Below, one piece after another: positions 17,595 to 26,379 of a stretch of DNA of 64,000 nt. The stretch's first letter is position 1. The number at the start of each line of letters is the position of its first letter. This stretch comes from Afifellaceae bacterium. Its GTDB lineage: Bacteria; Pseudomonadota; Alphaproteobacteria; Rhizobiales; Afifellaceae. The stretch is from NCBI GenBank assembly GCA_028281235.1, contig JANQKG010000007.1:1-64000 (forward strand), read 5' to 3'. The translations under genes and the position numbers were made by a program. The notes beneath the pieces are model-generated. The model was given only the letters and a program-made list of their open reading frames with translations, did not search any database and was not told the DNA's origin.

Positions 17595-18815
17595 ATGCAG
17601 ATGCTGGTCCGCACGCCCGTCGCCGTGAGTTCGGCTGCCCGCGCACAGCCGCGGCGCGGCACGTTTGCGCTTGAGCCGGCCGAAGCACTGCCGCGCCTGG
17701 CGGAGCGTGTGAGCCGGTTGGCGGAGCGGTCGCTGGAGCCCAATCCCTTCCTGCTCCCACAATTTCTTGAGCCGGCGGTTCAGGCGCTCGGCCGCAAGGG
17801 GCTCAAGCTTGCCACCTATTCCGACAAAGAGGACCTGCGCTTCTTCGCACCTGTGATGACGAGTGGCGGCGGGATCTTTGGCGGCCGGCACTTTTCGGTT
17901 TGGGCGCATCCTTTCGCGCCGCTCGGCGTGCCGCTGATCGACAGTAACAGGACACGACAAGTGGGCGACGCCCTTCTCCGCCATATGCGTAGGAGCGGTC
18001 GCAAGCTTTTCATCGCACCGCATTTGCCGCTCGCGAGCGCCTCCGCCAGCGTGCTGCGCGAAGCGGCCAAGCGGCACGGCTGCTGGACCGTCGCGGCCCG
18101 ACAGATGCGCCCAGTGCTCTACCCTGCCGTTGCCGACGGCGCGGAGGCGTTTGAGCGCATGGTCAGTCAACGCCGGCGGCGCGAGCTGGACCGCCAGCTC
18201 AGGCGGCTCTGCGAGGCCGGCGCCGTGAGCTTCATGTCGGCCCGCAGCCCCATGGAGATCGAAGCCGCCTTCAACGCCTTCATCGCGCTGGAGAGTTCCG
18301 GCTGGAAAGGCCGGCGCGGCACGGCCATGGCGCGGCGGCAGAAGGTTCTGGAGTTCGCCCGCACCGCGATCATGCAGCTGGCGCAAAGCGACAACGCCGC
18401 CATCGACGTCATGCGCGTCGGCGATCGGCCAATTGCGGCGTTGATCCGCATCGACCAGGGGACGCTGTCGATTCCATGGAAGATTGCATTCGACGAGGAA
18501 TTCGCGCCGCTATCCCCCGGCAAGCAGCTGATGACCGACGAGACGCGGCGCTGGCTGTTCGACGGCGGCATTGAGCGCGTCGACCCAGTCTGCGAGGAGG
18601 ATAACGCCCTACTTGGCCAGTTGTGGCGCGACCGCGAGGCCTACGGGACCTTGTTCATCAGCGCTACGCGGCTTGGGATTAGAGCACGAATGCGCGCTGC
18701 AATGGCGGATTTCAAGGCGTCCAGCCGCGCGCAGGCAAAGCTTCTTGTTCGCGGCCGGCGCCGCAAGCCGAAGCGCAAGAAGAGGCGCCAATCCGCAGCC
18801 AGGGCGCGGCGCTGA
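17595..18815 (+). CDS. CelD/BcsL-like GNAT acyltransferase, second copy type
   Basis: Protein of 406 residues that resembles FemAB/CelD-type acyltransferases: PNPFLLPQFLEPAVQAL, FSVWAHPFAPLGVPLID, SQRRRRELDRQLRRL, then ALESSGWKGRRGTAM and FDEEFAPLSPGKQLMTDE before a strongly basic C-terminus (RGRRRKPKRKKRRQSAARARR region). It shares the domain type but little sequence with the protein at 2296-3531. The basic tail could contact membrane or nucleic acid. It is not in an operon; the TfoX gene converges on it, 3 bp between stops. Substrate unknown. Confidence 0.7.
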   Translation: MQMLVRTPVAVSSAARAQPRRGTFALEPAEALPRLAERVSRLAERSLEPNPFLLPQFLEPAVQALGRKGLKLATYSDKEDLRFFAPVMTSGGGIFGGRHFSVWAHPFAPLGVPLIDSNRTRQVGDALLRHMRRSGRKLFIAPHLPLASASASVLREAAKRHGCWTVAARQMRPVLYPAVADGAEAFERMVSQRRRRELDRQLRRLCEAGAVSFMSARSPMEIEAAFNAFIALESSGWKGRRGTAMARRQKVLEFARTAIMQLAQSDNAAIDVMRVGDRPIAALIRIDQGTLSIPWKIAFDEEFAPLSPGKQLMTDETRRWLFDGGIERVDPVCEEDNALLGQLWRDREAYGTLFISATRLGIRARMRAAMADFKASSRAQAKLLVRGRRRKPKRKKRRQSAARARR

Positions 18816-18818
18816 CCG

Positions 18819-19145
18819 CTACTTCTTCGGCAGCTTGCCGACGAAATTCTCCGCAAACGTGATCCAGCCGGCGAGCGCACGCCCCTTTGTCGCCGCCGCA
18901 TCCACATAGACCATCCCGCCAAGCGGCCGGCCGGTAAAGTCCATCGGAGCGGCGCCGGGTTTGGCCAGCGCCTTCGCCTCCTGCTCTTTGCCGACGCGGA
19001 ACATGAGGCGGTTCCGCTCCACGCCGCATAGCATGTTGCCGTTCAGCATGAAGCAAAGGCCGCCGAACATCTTGCGCTCAGAGACGCCCTCGCGGCTCTC
19101 TAGCGCCTTGCGCACGCGTTCGGCCAAGGCGAGGTCGTAGGCCAT
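18819..19145 (-). CDS. TfoX/Sxy N-terminal domain protein
   Basis: Protein of 108 residues consisting only of the TfoX N-terminal domain: RKMFGGLCFMLNGNMLCGV, NRLMFRVGKEQE and FTGRPLGGMVYVD are diagnostic. In gammaproteobacteria full-length Sxy promotes competence with CRP, but single-domain alphaproteobacterial versions have no shown role. Start is ATG 19145; the frame is open further upstream only because it runs through palindromic element copy 3. Confidence 0.85.
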   Translation of the reverse strand: MAYDLALAERVRKALESREGVSERKMFGGLCFMLNGNMLCGVERNRLMFRVGKEQEAKALAKPGAAPMDFTGRPLGGMVYVDAAATKGRALAGWITFAENFVGKLPKK

Positions 19146-19158
19146 GGCAATCTCCCTA

Positions 19159-19262
19159 GAGCATGATCCCGAAAAGTGGACACCATCTTTTCGGATAAGA
19201 TCATGCTTCAACAAAGAGATAGAGCGTTGAAGCGATGTGGGCGTAATGCGAAAACGCTCTAA
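19159..19262. repeat. Hyphomicrobiales palindromic element, copy 3 (extension type A)
   Basis: Main hairpin 19159-19208 (GAGCATGATCCCGAAAA with TTTTCGGATAAGATCATGCTT). A second hairpin with arms AGAGCGTT and AACGCTCT lies at about 19221-19260. The same extension is found in copy 4 (35138-35170) and partly in copy 1. It lies between the TfoX and VOC genes. Confidence 0.9.
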
Positions 19263-19317
19263 GACGCAGCGCCGCGTCGGCCAGACATCGGGCCGACGCG
19301 CTGCACGGGCCCTATCC

Positions 19318-19695
19318 TCACCCGCCATAGGCGATGAAGGCAATCTTCGCGCCGAGCGGATCGGCGATCGTCGCCATGCGCCCGACACCGGGCACGGTGA
19401 CCGCCGGACTGATGACCTTGCCGCCGGCCTTCTCCGCCGCCGCAACACGGTTGTCGACGTCATCCACCGTGACATAAGGCAGCCACTGCCCCTCGCCATC
19501 GGGCTGCGTGGGAAAGCCGCCAACCGGCTGCTCGCCGACCGTGATTACGGAATATTTGCTGCCGTCGCCCATCTCCTGATCGGCGATCGTCCAACCGAGA
19601 ACCGAAGCGTAAAACGCCTTCGCCTTGTCGGGCGCAGCACTTGTGTGCCCGCACCAGCTGAACATGCCGTGCGTTTCCATCGGTGAACCGCTCAT
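19318..19695 (-). CDS. VOC (glyoxalase/bleomycin resistance) family protein
   Basis: Protein of 125 residues with a paired beta-alpha-beta-beta-beta VOC fold. Recognisable pieces are FSWCGHTSAAPDKAKAFYASVLGW, GGFPTQPDGEGQWLPYVTVDDVD, AAEKAGGKVISPA and IADPLGAKIAF. Reaction unknown. An AGGAGG stands before ATG 19695. It lies 69 bp downstream of the ECF sigma factor on the same strand and is probably part of that operon; VOC proteins frequently accompany this sigma/DGPF module. Confidence 0.85.
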   Translation of the reverse strand: MSGSPMETHGMFSWCGHTSAAPDKAKAFYASVLGWTIADQEMGDGSKYSVITVGEQPVGGFPTQPDGEGQWLPYVTVDDVDNRVAAAEKAGGKVISPAVTVPGVGRMATIADPLGAKIAFIAYGG

Positions 19696-19764
19696 CGTCT
19701 CATCCTCCTGCTGTCAGACGCCGCGTCCCAAAGCCGGCGTCAGCCAAGGACGCATGGCAGCGGC

Positions 19765-21021
19765 TCAATCCGACAGCTCGCTGGGAGATTTGTTGAGTTC
19801 GTCCAGTCGATCGCGGATATGCACTGCCTCCGCCGGCGTGCGCGCCAGCTCCAGAGCACGGCCAAGCGCCCGCGCTGCTTCCTCCCTCCGGCCGACCTCA
19901 GCCAGAAGTGCACCACGCGCGCCATGGAAGAAGAGGTAATTGTCGAGCGCTTCGGCAAGCGGCTGAAGCATCTCCAGCGCCCGCGCTGGACCGGCCACCT
20001 TCGCCACGGCGACGGCGCGGTTCAGCGCCACCACAGGCGAGGGATCGAGTTCTGCCAGGATGCCGTAGAGCCGCGCGATCTCTTCCCAATCGGTCTTGTC
20101 GTCGGCCGCCGCACCGGCATGCACGGCGGCAATCGCCGCCTGCACCTGAAGCGGCCCGGGTTCGCGCTTTCTGAGCGCCTTTTCCACCAGCACCTGCCCC
20201 TCGCCGATCAGAGTGCGGTTCCACAGTGCCCGGTTCTGGTCTGCCAGCAGAATGATGCCGCCATCGGCGTCAAGGCGCGCCGCGCGGCGGGCATGCTGTA
20301 GCAGGCACAAGGCCAGCAGCCCCATCGTCTCCGGGTCCGATGGGATCATGCTGAGCAGGAGCCGCGCCAGCCGGATCGCCTCCTTGCAGAGCCCGTCGCG
20401 GATCTGTGCGTCCCCACCACTTGCTGAGTAACCTTCGTTGAAGATGAGATAGATGGCCGCGCGCACGGCGTTCAGCCGCTCCAAGCGCTCCTCCGCCGAG
20501 GGCAGCTCGTAAGACGCGCCCGCCTCCGCGATCCGCCGTTTAGCGCGCGTGATGCGCTGCTCCATGGCCTTCGGCCTCACCAGGAACGCCGCGGCGATCT
20601 CATCGACGCTCAGCCCGGCAATGACCTTGAGAAATAGAACGACCTGCTGCGTCGAACTCAAAGACGGATGGCAGCACAAGAACAACAGCCGCAGAATGTC
20701 ATCCCGATAGGGCGCCTCATCGATGCGCTCCACCAGCTCCGCCTCGTTTGCTGCATCATCGACAAATACGTCGTCATCCGGGAGCGCCACCTGATTGCGC
20801 TGCCTTCGCTTCTGATCGAGCGCAGCATTGCGTCCAACAAAGATCAGCCAGGCGGTGGCGTCGCGCGGCGGCCCGTTTCGCTCCCAGGTCTTTGCCGCAC
20901 GCAGACACGCCTCCTGGAAGGCGTCCTCCGCGTCGTCGACATCGCCGAAATAGCGCGTCAGCGCCGCGATGACGGCAGGACGAGAGGCCTTAAGACTGGT
21001 CGAGAACCAATCGCGGTCCAT
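19765..21021 (-). CDS. ECF sigma factor with C-terminal TPR-like extension (ECF42 type)
   Basis: Protein of 418 residues. The first 170 residues carry sigma region 2 (YFGDVDDAEDAFQEACLRAAKTW, WLIFVGRNAALDQKRRQ) and region 4 (CHPSLSSTQQVVLFLKVIAGLSVDEIAAAFL, MEQRITRAKRRI). The rest is a helical, TPR-like extension (AIYLIFNEGYSAS, AIRLARLLLSMIP, ALLAEVGRREEAARALGRAL). This architecture and the adjacent DGPF protein match the ECF42 group. No anti-sigma factor is visible, as is usual for that group. Start ATG 21021 overlaps the end of the DGPF gene by 32 bp. Confidence 0.88.
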   Translation of the reverse strand: MDRDWFSTSLKASRPAVIAALTRYFGDVDDAEDAFQEACLRAAKTWERNGPPRDATAWLIFVGRNAALDQKRRQRNQVALPDDDVFVDDAANEAELVERIDEAPYRDDILRLLFLCCHPSLSSTQQVVLFLKVIAGLSVDEIAAAFLVRPKAMEQRITRAKRRIAEAGASYELPSAEERLERLNAVRAAIYLIFNEGYSASGGDAQIRDGLCKEAIRLARLLLSMIPSDPETMGLLALCLLQHARRAARLDADGGIILLADQNRALWNRTLIGEGQVLVEKALRKREPGPLQVQAAIAAVHAGAAADDKTDWEEIARLYGILAELDPSPVVALNRAVAVAKVAGPARALEMLQPLAEALDNYLFFHGARGALLAEVGRREEAARALGRALELARTPAEAVHIRDRLDELNKSPSELSD

Positions 21022-21379
21022 GGCGGAAATCGGAGCCCTCAAAATAGCTGACCGGCCGAATTTCGATTGTGCCGAAGGACGGCAGCGCCTTGGCCGCCTC
21101 AATCACCTCATCGAGGCTTTCCGCATCGACCAGGTAGAAGCCGAGAAGCCGCTCCTTCGTCTCCGCAAAGGGCCCATCGGTGACGAGCTTGTCCTTGCCG
21201 TCGCCGCGGAGTGATGTCGCTGTGGAGATCGGCATCAGCCTAGCGACAGCGCCGAGCTTGCGGCTGTCGCGGAGCGGCGCCTGAAACGCGCCGTGCTGCG
21301 CCACGCGCTCACGCTCATCCTCGTCGGTCATCGCGGCGATGGATTCTTCGGTGTCGTAGATCAGAACGGAATAGATCAT
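20990..21379 (-). CDS. YCII-related DGPF protein
   Basis: Protein of 129 residues with a dimeric alpha+beta barrel YCII domain. The eponymous DGPF is seen in KLVTDGPFAETKERLLGF, and the domain start MIYSVLIYDTEESIAAM is typical. Start ATG 21379 follows AGGAGG. The gene overlaps the downstream sigma factor by 32 bp, implying translational coupling. DGPF proteins accompany ECF42 sigma factors in many phyla; their signal or enzymatic role is not established. Confidence 0.88.
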   Translation of the reverse strand: MIYSVLIYDTEESIAAMTDEDERERVAQHGAFQAPLRDSRKLGAVARLMPISTATSLRGDGKDKLVTDGPFAETKERLLGFYLVDAESLDEVIEAAKALPSFGTIEIRPVSYFEGSDFRHGPRLVLDQS

Positions 21380-21523
21380 GGGCAGAGATCCTCCTGGCAT
21401 GCCGGGCCGGCTGCCCGGCCGTCGGCCGGCCAAGCGCCGTCATTCTAACGCCAAGGACGCCGGGGCGGCGCGGATTCCGACATCGAGACCTTTCACCGTC
21501 GACCGCCTTAGGAAGCTGCTATG

Positions 21524-22588
21524 CTAGCCCTCTGGCGGCGATCCCTCATAAGCCCGCGCAAGAAGGCCGCGAATGGCGTCCAGATCGAGAGGTCGCGGGT
21601 TCCAGTACGGGTCCTTGATGGCAAGCGACGCGGCCTGATCGATCCCGTCGGCCGGCATGCCGATCGCCTTCAACGCCAGTGGCACGTCGAGCGACGCTGC
21701 GAGCGCATAAAGCCCGCTGGCCGCATCTTCCACATCGAGCGCGCGGGCGACCCGCGCCACAGCTTCTGGCGCAGCGACGACATTGAAGGCCAATGCATGC
21801 GGCAGGATGATCGCGTGAGTCTCCGCATGCGGCAGATCAAACGCACCGCCAAGCACATGGCAGAGCTTGTGATGCAGCGCCATGCTGGTCGCGCCGAGCG
21901 CCATGCCGCAAAGCCATGCGCCGTACTGCGCGTTCGTGCGGCCTTCCAGATCGTGCGGCGCAGCGACAATCCGTGGCAAGGCGTCGGCGAATGCACGCAG
22001 CCCCTCCTCCGCCATCAGCGAGACGATCGGGTTGCCATCCTTGGCGTAGAGCGCCTCCACTGCATGCGCCATGGCGTTAAGACCGCTGGCTGCGGAAAGC
22101 CGCGGGGGCAGAGACAGCGTGAGCTCCACGTCGTAGATCACCGCATTGGGCAGGATCTCGTCGCGGCGCTCGGTTGTCTTGGCGCCGTCTCTCGTCTGCC
22201 CAAGCACCGACGTGACTTCCGATCCGGCATAGGTGGTCGGAATGGCGAGATGCGGCATGCCGGTATTGAGCGCGACGGCCTTGCCCAGGCCGATTGTCGA
22301 GCCGCCGCCGATGGACACGACGCTGTCTGCGACGAGCTCCTCGCAAAGCTCCAGCGCCGCCTCCGTCACCTCCACCGGCGTATGCATCGCCGCATCGGAG
22401 AAGATGCCGACGGCGCGCTCGCCGAGAAGGCGGTATAGCCGCTCAGCGGCGGCGCGCTGGTTGGGGCCTGAGAGCACCAATGCGTTGGAGCAGCCGAAGC
22501 TGTGAACGATGTCACGCGCCTCGGTGATCCGGCCCGGCCCGAACACGACATGATGCGGCAGCGCGCGGTAGGTGAACGGCTTAAGCAC
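21524..22588 (-). CDS. Maleylacetate reductase-like iron-containing alcohol dehydrogenase
   Basis: Protein of 354 residues of the Fe-ADH family, closest in appearance to maleylacetate reductases, which reduce maleylacetate to 3-oxoadipate in chloroaromatic and resorcinol pathways. Seen: FGPGRI near the start, SIGGGSTIGLGKA for NAD(P) binding, TTYAGSEVT, NAMAHAVEALY, and the metal-site region HHKLCHVLGGAFDLPHAETHAIILPH. No hydroxyquinol dioxygenase or other aromatic-ring genes lie nearby, so the exact substrate is uncertain. It is followed by the IalB gene in reverse order on the same strand. Confidence 0.85.
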   Translation of the reverse strand: MLKPFTYRALPHHVVFGPGRITEARDIVHSFGCSNALVLSGPNQRAAAERLYRLLGERAVGIFSDAAMHTPVEVTEAALELCEELVADSVVSIGGGSTIGLGKAVALNTGMPHLAIPTTYAGSEVTSVLGQTRDGAKTTERRDEILPNAVIYDVELTLSLPPRLSAASGLNAMAHAVEALYAKDGNPIVSLMAEEGLRAFADALPRIVAAPHDLEGRTNAQYGAWLCGMALGATSMALHHKLCHVLGGAFDLPHAETHAIILPHALAFNVVAAPEAVARVARALDVEDAASGLYALAASLDVPLALKAIGMPADGIDQAASLAIKDPYWNPRPLDLDAIRGLLARAYEGSPPEG

Positions 22589-22610
22589 AGGAATCGCCGC
22601 TGCCCGGGGC

Positions 22611-23168
22611 TCAAAGCAAGCTTGTGAGCTTCTCCATCGCCGCGGTGAAGCCCATCAGCGTAAGCGGCAACACGACCTCGCGGCCATCTGCATATTGCAG
22701 CGCGATGTTCAGATTGTTGCCGAGCTTCATGGCAGTGACGAATTCTTCTGTCAGCGGCATGGCGGCATAGACGCCATTCTGATCGCTGGTCTGGATGGCG
22801 ACGTCGGTCACCTTGCCCTGGTCAACGCGGATGGACAGCCCCGGCGGGAAGTAAAGCCCATGCGGCAGCGTCAGGAGCATCCCCATCTGCCGGTCTTCCG
22901 ATTGCGGGCGGATCACCGCCTGGACCAGCGGCTGCCCCGTCTCTTCCGCAAACAGGCTTTGCGCCATCTGGCACGTCGATTTCGTCGTGTCGCTGCTCGG
23001 CGTACACGTGACCACCCAGTCGGGCGGCGTCGGACCGGCATCCTCTGCGTCCGTCAACTCCACCGGAACTTGCAGCGCTTCGGCCGGCGCTTCTTGGGCA
23101 TGGACAGGCGACGCCAGCGTGCCGATGACCAGACCGAGGACGGCCGCACGATACACAACGAGAGACAT
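22611..23168 (-). CDS. Invasion-associated locus B (IalB) family protein
   Basis: Exported protein of 185 residues: signal peptide ending VHA|QE, then PPDWVVTCTP...STCQMAQSL with the conserved cysteine pair, LLTLPHGLYFPPGLSIRVD and GVYAAMPLTEEFVTAMKLG. This is the IalB family of alphaproteobacteria, named from Bartonella where the protein supports erythrocyte invasion; most members are in free-living species and have unknown roles. The gene lies 22 bp upstream of the maleylacetate reductase-like gene and may be co-transcribed with it. Confidence 0.9.
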   Translation of the reverse strand: MSLVVYRAAVLGLVIGTLASPVHAQEAPAEALQVPVELTDAEDAGPTPPDWVVTCTPSSDTTKSTCQMAQSLFAEETGQPLVQAVIRPQSEDRQMGMLLTLPHGLYFPPGLSIRVDQGKVTDVAIQTSDQNGVYAAMPLTEEFVTAMKLGNNLNIALQYADGREVVLPLTLMGFTAAMEKLTSLL

Positions 23169-23275
23169 AGGTACCCCTGGAACTGAGTGGCATTAAAGCA
23201 TGCCGCGCGCGGGATACAAATGATTGTTCGACGGCTGCTGGATTTTTGCGAGAACCCCGCGGCGAATCGCCGTCG

Positions 23276-24487
23276 TTACTCCGAAATTATATCCCCAAAA
23301 AGCTGCCAGCGCTCACCGTCAAAACGCATAAGCTGCATGTCCTGCAACGGAAAGAAGTCCGTCGCGCTCGTGGTCATGGTGATCCCCGGCAGAAGCATCG
23401 GAACGCGCACATTCTCCATGCTTGCGGCGACTTTCATGACGTTTTCGCGACTGAGATCGTCGCCAGCGGCCTCCAGGACGTGCTGCAGCGTTTTGGTCAC
23501 CGCGTAGCCGTAGACCGTCAGGTTCGAGTTGCGATCGCCCTGCGGGTAGTAGTCGTCCATGAAGCCATGCCAGGCGGCCATCTCCTCATCCTCGGCCCAT
23601 TGCGGATCGCTGGAATCCTTCAGATAAGCGGCGCTGATGATGCCTTTTGCCGCATCCAGCCCGGCGGGCACCAAAACGGCGCCGACGGATTGAGAAACGC
23701 TGTTGAGGATGTGCATCGGCCGCCAGCCGATTTCCGCCGCTTTGCGGATGGCCTGCGCAGCGAATTTCGGCGTCGCGACGTTCACAAAAATATCGGCTCC
23801 CGACGCCTTCAGGTTGATGATCTGGGAATCGATTGTCGGATCGGTCGTCTCATAGGGGAGCGCCGCAACAATCATGGAGTCTGCACGATCGCCGAGCCCG
23901 GCGCGCAAGCCTTCCAGGTAATCGCGGCCGTAATCGTCGTTCTGATAAAGGACTGCGATCTTGCCGTCGGGCCGGTTCTCAAGGACGTGGCGCGCATAGA
24001 TTCCTGCTTCCGTGCGGTAGACCGGCTGCCACGCCATGGTCCACGGATGGTTTTTCGGATCGCCCCATTTTGACGCCCCCGTTGCGACGAAAAGCTGCGG
24101 CACCCCCTTGCCGTTCAGATAGTCGTGTATGGCGGAGTTCGTGGGCGTCCCAAGCGACGCAAAGATCAGCAGCGCATCGTCGCGCTCCACCAGCTTGCGC
24201 GCCTGCTCCAGCGTCTTCGGAGGCGAATAGCCGTCGTCATAGCTGAGAAGCTCGATCGTCCGGCCGTTGACGCCGCCTTCGGCGTTGATCTTGTCGACAT
24301 AGGCCTCGATCGTCTTGCCGATCTGCGAATAGGCCGAGGCCGGCCCGCTATAGGGGCTGATATTGCCGATGCGGATGATCGTGTCGCTGACGCCCGGCAG
24401 ATCGTCGGCCACCGCGTGCGGCGCGAGCACGACCATCGCCGTAGCAGAGGCAGCAAACCAAATCCGACGCCAAGGCGCACAACGCAT
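23276..24487 (-). CDS. ABC transporter substrate-binding protein, branched-chain amino acid type
   Basis: Periplasmic binding protein of about 403 residues of the LivK/periplasmic-binding type 6 family. A signal peptide (MRCAPWRRIWFAASATAMVV...VADD) precedes IIRIGNISPYSGPASAYSQIG, INAEGGVNGRTIELLSYDDGYSP and VAVLYQNDDYGRDYLEGL-like signatures. Start ATG 24487 has AGGAG seven bases upstream; a TTG at 24505 would overlap livM but is less likely. It is the last gene of the operon. The ligand could be an amino acid, amide or aromatic acid; it cannot be settled from the sequence. Confidence 0.88.
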   Translation of the reverse strand: MRCAPWRRIWFAASATAMVVLAPHAVADDLPGVSDTIIRIGNISPYSGPASAYSQIGKTIEAYVDKINAEGGVNGRTIELLSYDDGYSPPKTLEQARKLVERDDALLIFASLGTPTNSAIHDYLNGKGVPQLFVATGASKWGDPKNHPWTMAWQPVYRTEAGIYARHVLENRPDGKIAVLYQNDDYGRDYLEGLRAGLGDRADSMIVAALPYETTDPTIDSQIINLKASGADIFVNVATPKFAAQAIRKAAEIGWRPMHILNSVSQSVGAVLVPAGLDAAKGIISAAYLKDSSDPQWAEDEEMAAWHGFMDDYYPQGDRNSNLTVYGYAVTKTLQHVLEAAGDDLSRENVMKVAASMENVRVPMLLPGITMTTSATDFFPLQDMQLMRFDGERWQLFGDIISE

Positions 24488-24501
24488 CGCGGAACTCCTG
24501 T

Positions 24502-25491
24502 TCAAGACGAGCGGCCTGTGCGCGGTCCCTGCGCCAGCCCAAGTCGCCGCAAGAGACCACCTGCGCCCGCTGGCATCAAGTAGATCAGCACAACCAGGAT
24601 GATTCCATAGAGCGCACCGGAGAGGCCCTTGGAGATGCCTTCAGCGATGTTGGGCGCAAAGACGATGAACGCTCCGCCTAGAAGCGCGCCGGGAAGCCAG
24701 CCGACGCCGCCCACAACCAGTCCGACAAACAAGGCGATCGACAACCAGAAAGCAAAGCTGTCGGGTGCGACGAACTGAACCACAATGGCGCTCAACGCAC
24801 CCGCCACACCCGCATAGGCCGCGCTGATGCCGAAGATGAGCGTCTTATAGGCCGGCAGGTCGATACCCATGGCGCCTGCGGCGATCGGATGCTCGCGGAT
24901 GGCGATAAGTGCCCGCCCGGTGCGGCTGTCCAACAGGTTGCGCGCGACCCGATAGAGCGCCAGACCAACGACAAGCGTCAGAAGGTAGAGCCATTGGTCA
25001 TCGCTCAGCGGCAGTCCGAAAGGCGGCGACGGCTTGGCCAGAAAAACACCCTGCACGCTGCCGGTCCAGCCCTCTACCAGAGAGAACTTCAGGAGCGGCG
25101 GCGTGGCGAGCGCCAGCGCGAACGTGGCAAGCGCCAGATAGATGCCCTCCAGCCTGAGCGCCGGCAGACCGAACAAAAAGCCAACCAGAAAACAGATCAT
25201 GGCGGCAAGCGGCAGCGTCAGCCCATAGTGCAGCCCGAAGCTGTCGATGGCGATCGCCGCAGCGTAGGCGCCAAGCGCGAAGAACGCACCGTGCCCGAGC
25301 GAGAACTGCCCGCTGATCCCGGTCAAAAGATTCAGCCCGAGAATGGCGATGGCGAAGATCATGACCTGCGTGAGCTGAAAGACGACAAAGCCACTGACCG
25401 CAAACGGCAGCGCCAGTGAAAGAGCCAACGCCGCGACGCCGGCATACGCCGCTATGCGCGCGCTTCCTGCGCTTTGCGTGACCGCGCTCAC
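24502..25491 (-). CDS. livM: Branched-chain amino acid-type ABC permease LivM
   Basis: Inner-membrane permease of 329 residues with about ten hydrophobic segments. Family landmarks are ILGLNLLTGISGQFSLGHGAFF, LRLEGIYLALATFALA, and the EAA-like coupling region DSRTGRALIAIREHPIAAGAMGI. The GTG start overlaps the stop of livH by 4 bp (GTGA). It pairs with LivH to form the channel of the importer. Confidence 0.92.
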   Translation of the reverse strand: MSAVTQSAGSARIAAYAGVAALALSLALPFAVSGFVVFQLTQVMIFAIAILGLNLLTGISGQFSLGHGAFFALGAYAAAIAIDSFGLHYGLTLPLAAMICFLVGFLFGLPALRLEGIYLALATFALALATPPLLKFSLVEGWTGSVQGVFLAKPSPPFGLPLSDDQWLYLLTLVVGLALYRVARNLLDSRTGRALIAIREHPIAAGAMGIDLPAYKTLIFGISAAYAGVAGALSAIVVQFVAPDSFAFWLSIALFVGLVVGGVGWLPGALLGGAFIVFAPNIAEGISKGLSGALYGIILVVLIYLMPAGAGGLLRRLGLAQGPRTGRSS

Positions 25492-26366
25492 ACCCGCTCC
25501 ACCGGCTTCCGCCCGAACAGCCCGTAGGGCCGCAGCACCAGCACGACGACGATCAGAAGAAGCGCAATCGGGAGCTTGAGCTCAGAACCAACGACGGGAA
25601 CATAAGTCGCGGCCAAATTCTCCAGGACACCGACCAGAAATCCGCCAAGTACCGCCCCGCCCGGGCTCGCCAGCCCGCCGAGCACAGCCCCCGCGAACCC
25701 GTAGAGCAGCACACTCAGCATCATGTTCGGTTCCAGGAACACAATCGGCGCAATCATCATGCCCGCCACCGCGCCGATGGCTGATGCCAGGCCCCAGCCG
25801 AGCGCCATCATCCAGCCTACCCGGACACCGACCAGCCGCGCGCTTTCAGGATTGGCCGCCGCGGCGCGGAGCGCCAAACCGAGGCGCGTGGCACGCAGGA
25901 AGAGGAACAGCGCTGCAAGCACGAGCGCAATCACGACCAGCATGCCCGCCTGATGCGCGCCGATCAGCCCCGCGCCGAAGAGCGGCGTGGTGCCGAACGG
26001 ACTCGGGAACGGCTTGATGGTGAAGTCCCAGATGAAGCCGGCCAGGCTGTTGACGATCGCAAACAAGGCGACGAACACGACGAGGTGGCTGAACACCGGC
26101 GCGCGCCGAAGCGGTCTGAAGACGATGCGCTCAATCAGCACGCCGGCGACGAATGACAACGCGACCGTCGCGATAAAGGCGAGCCAGTATGGCGCGCCCC
26201 AAAGAAGCAGCTGCCAGGCGACGAAGGCGGAGAACATCCCCATTTCGCCTTGCGCGAAATTCAGGTGATGGATCGCCTGGTAGATCATCACGATAGCCAG
26301 CGCCATCAGCGCATAGATTCCACCCGTGGCGATCCCGGCGAGCACCTGCTGCGTGAAGAGCTCCAT
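25488..26366 (-). CDS. livH: Branched-chain amino acid-type ABC permease LivH
   Basis: Permease of 292 residues: MELFTQQVLAGIATGGIYAL at the start, HHLNFAQGEMGMF, and RLGLALRAAAANPESARLVGV as cytoplasmic coupling loop. ATG 26366 is chosen over an upstream GTG/ATG in the same frame because MELFTQ matches the family N-terminus. It lies 13 bp after livF and overlaps livM by 4 bp. Confidence 0.92.
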   Translation of the reverse strand: MELFTQQVLAGIATGGIYALMALAIVMIYQAIHHLNFAQGEMGMFSAFVAWQLLLWGAPYWLAFIATVALSFVAGVLIERIVFRPLRRAPVFSHLVVFVALFAIVNSLAGFIWDFTIKPFPSPFGTTPLFGAGLIGAHQAGMLVVIALVLAALFLFLRATRLGLALRAAAANPESARLVGVRVGWMMALGWGLASAIGAVAGMMIAPIVFLEPNMMLSVLLYGFAGAVLGGLASPGGAVLGGFLVGVLENLAATYVPVVGSELKLPIALLLIVVVLVLRPYGLFGRKPVERV

Positions 26367-26379
26367 CCAGCGCCCGCAA

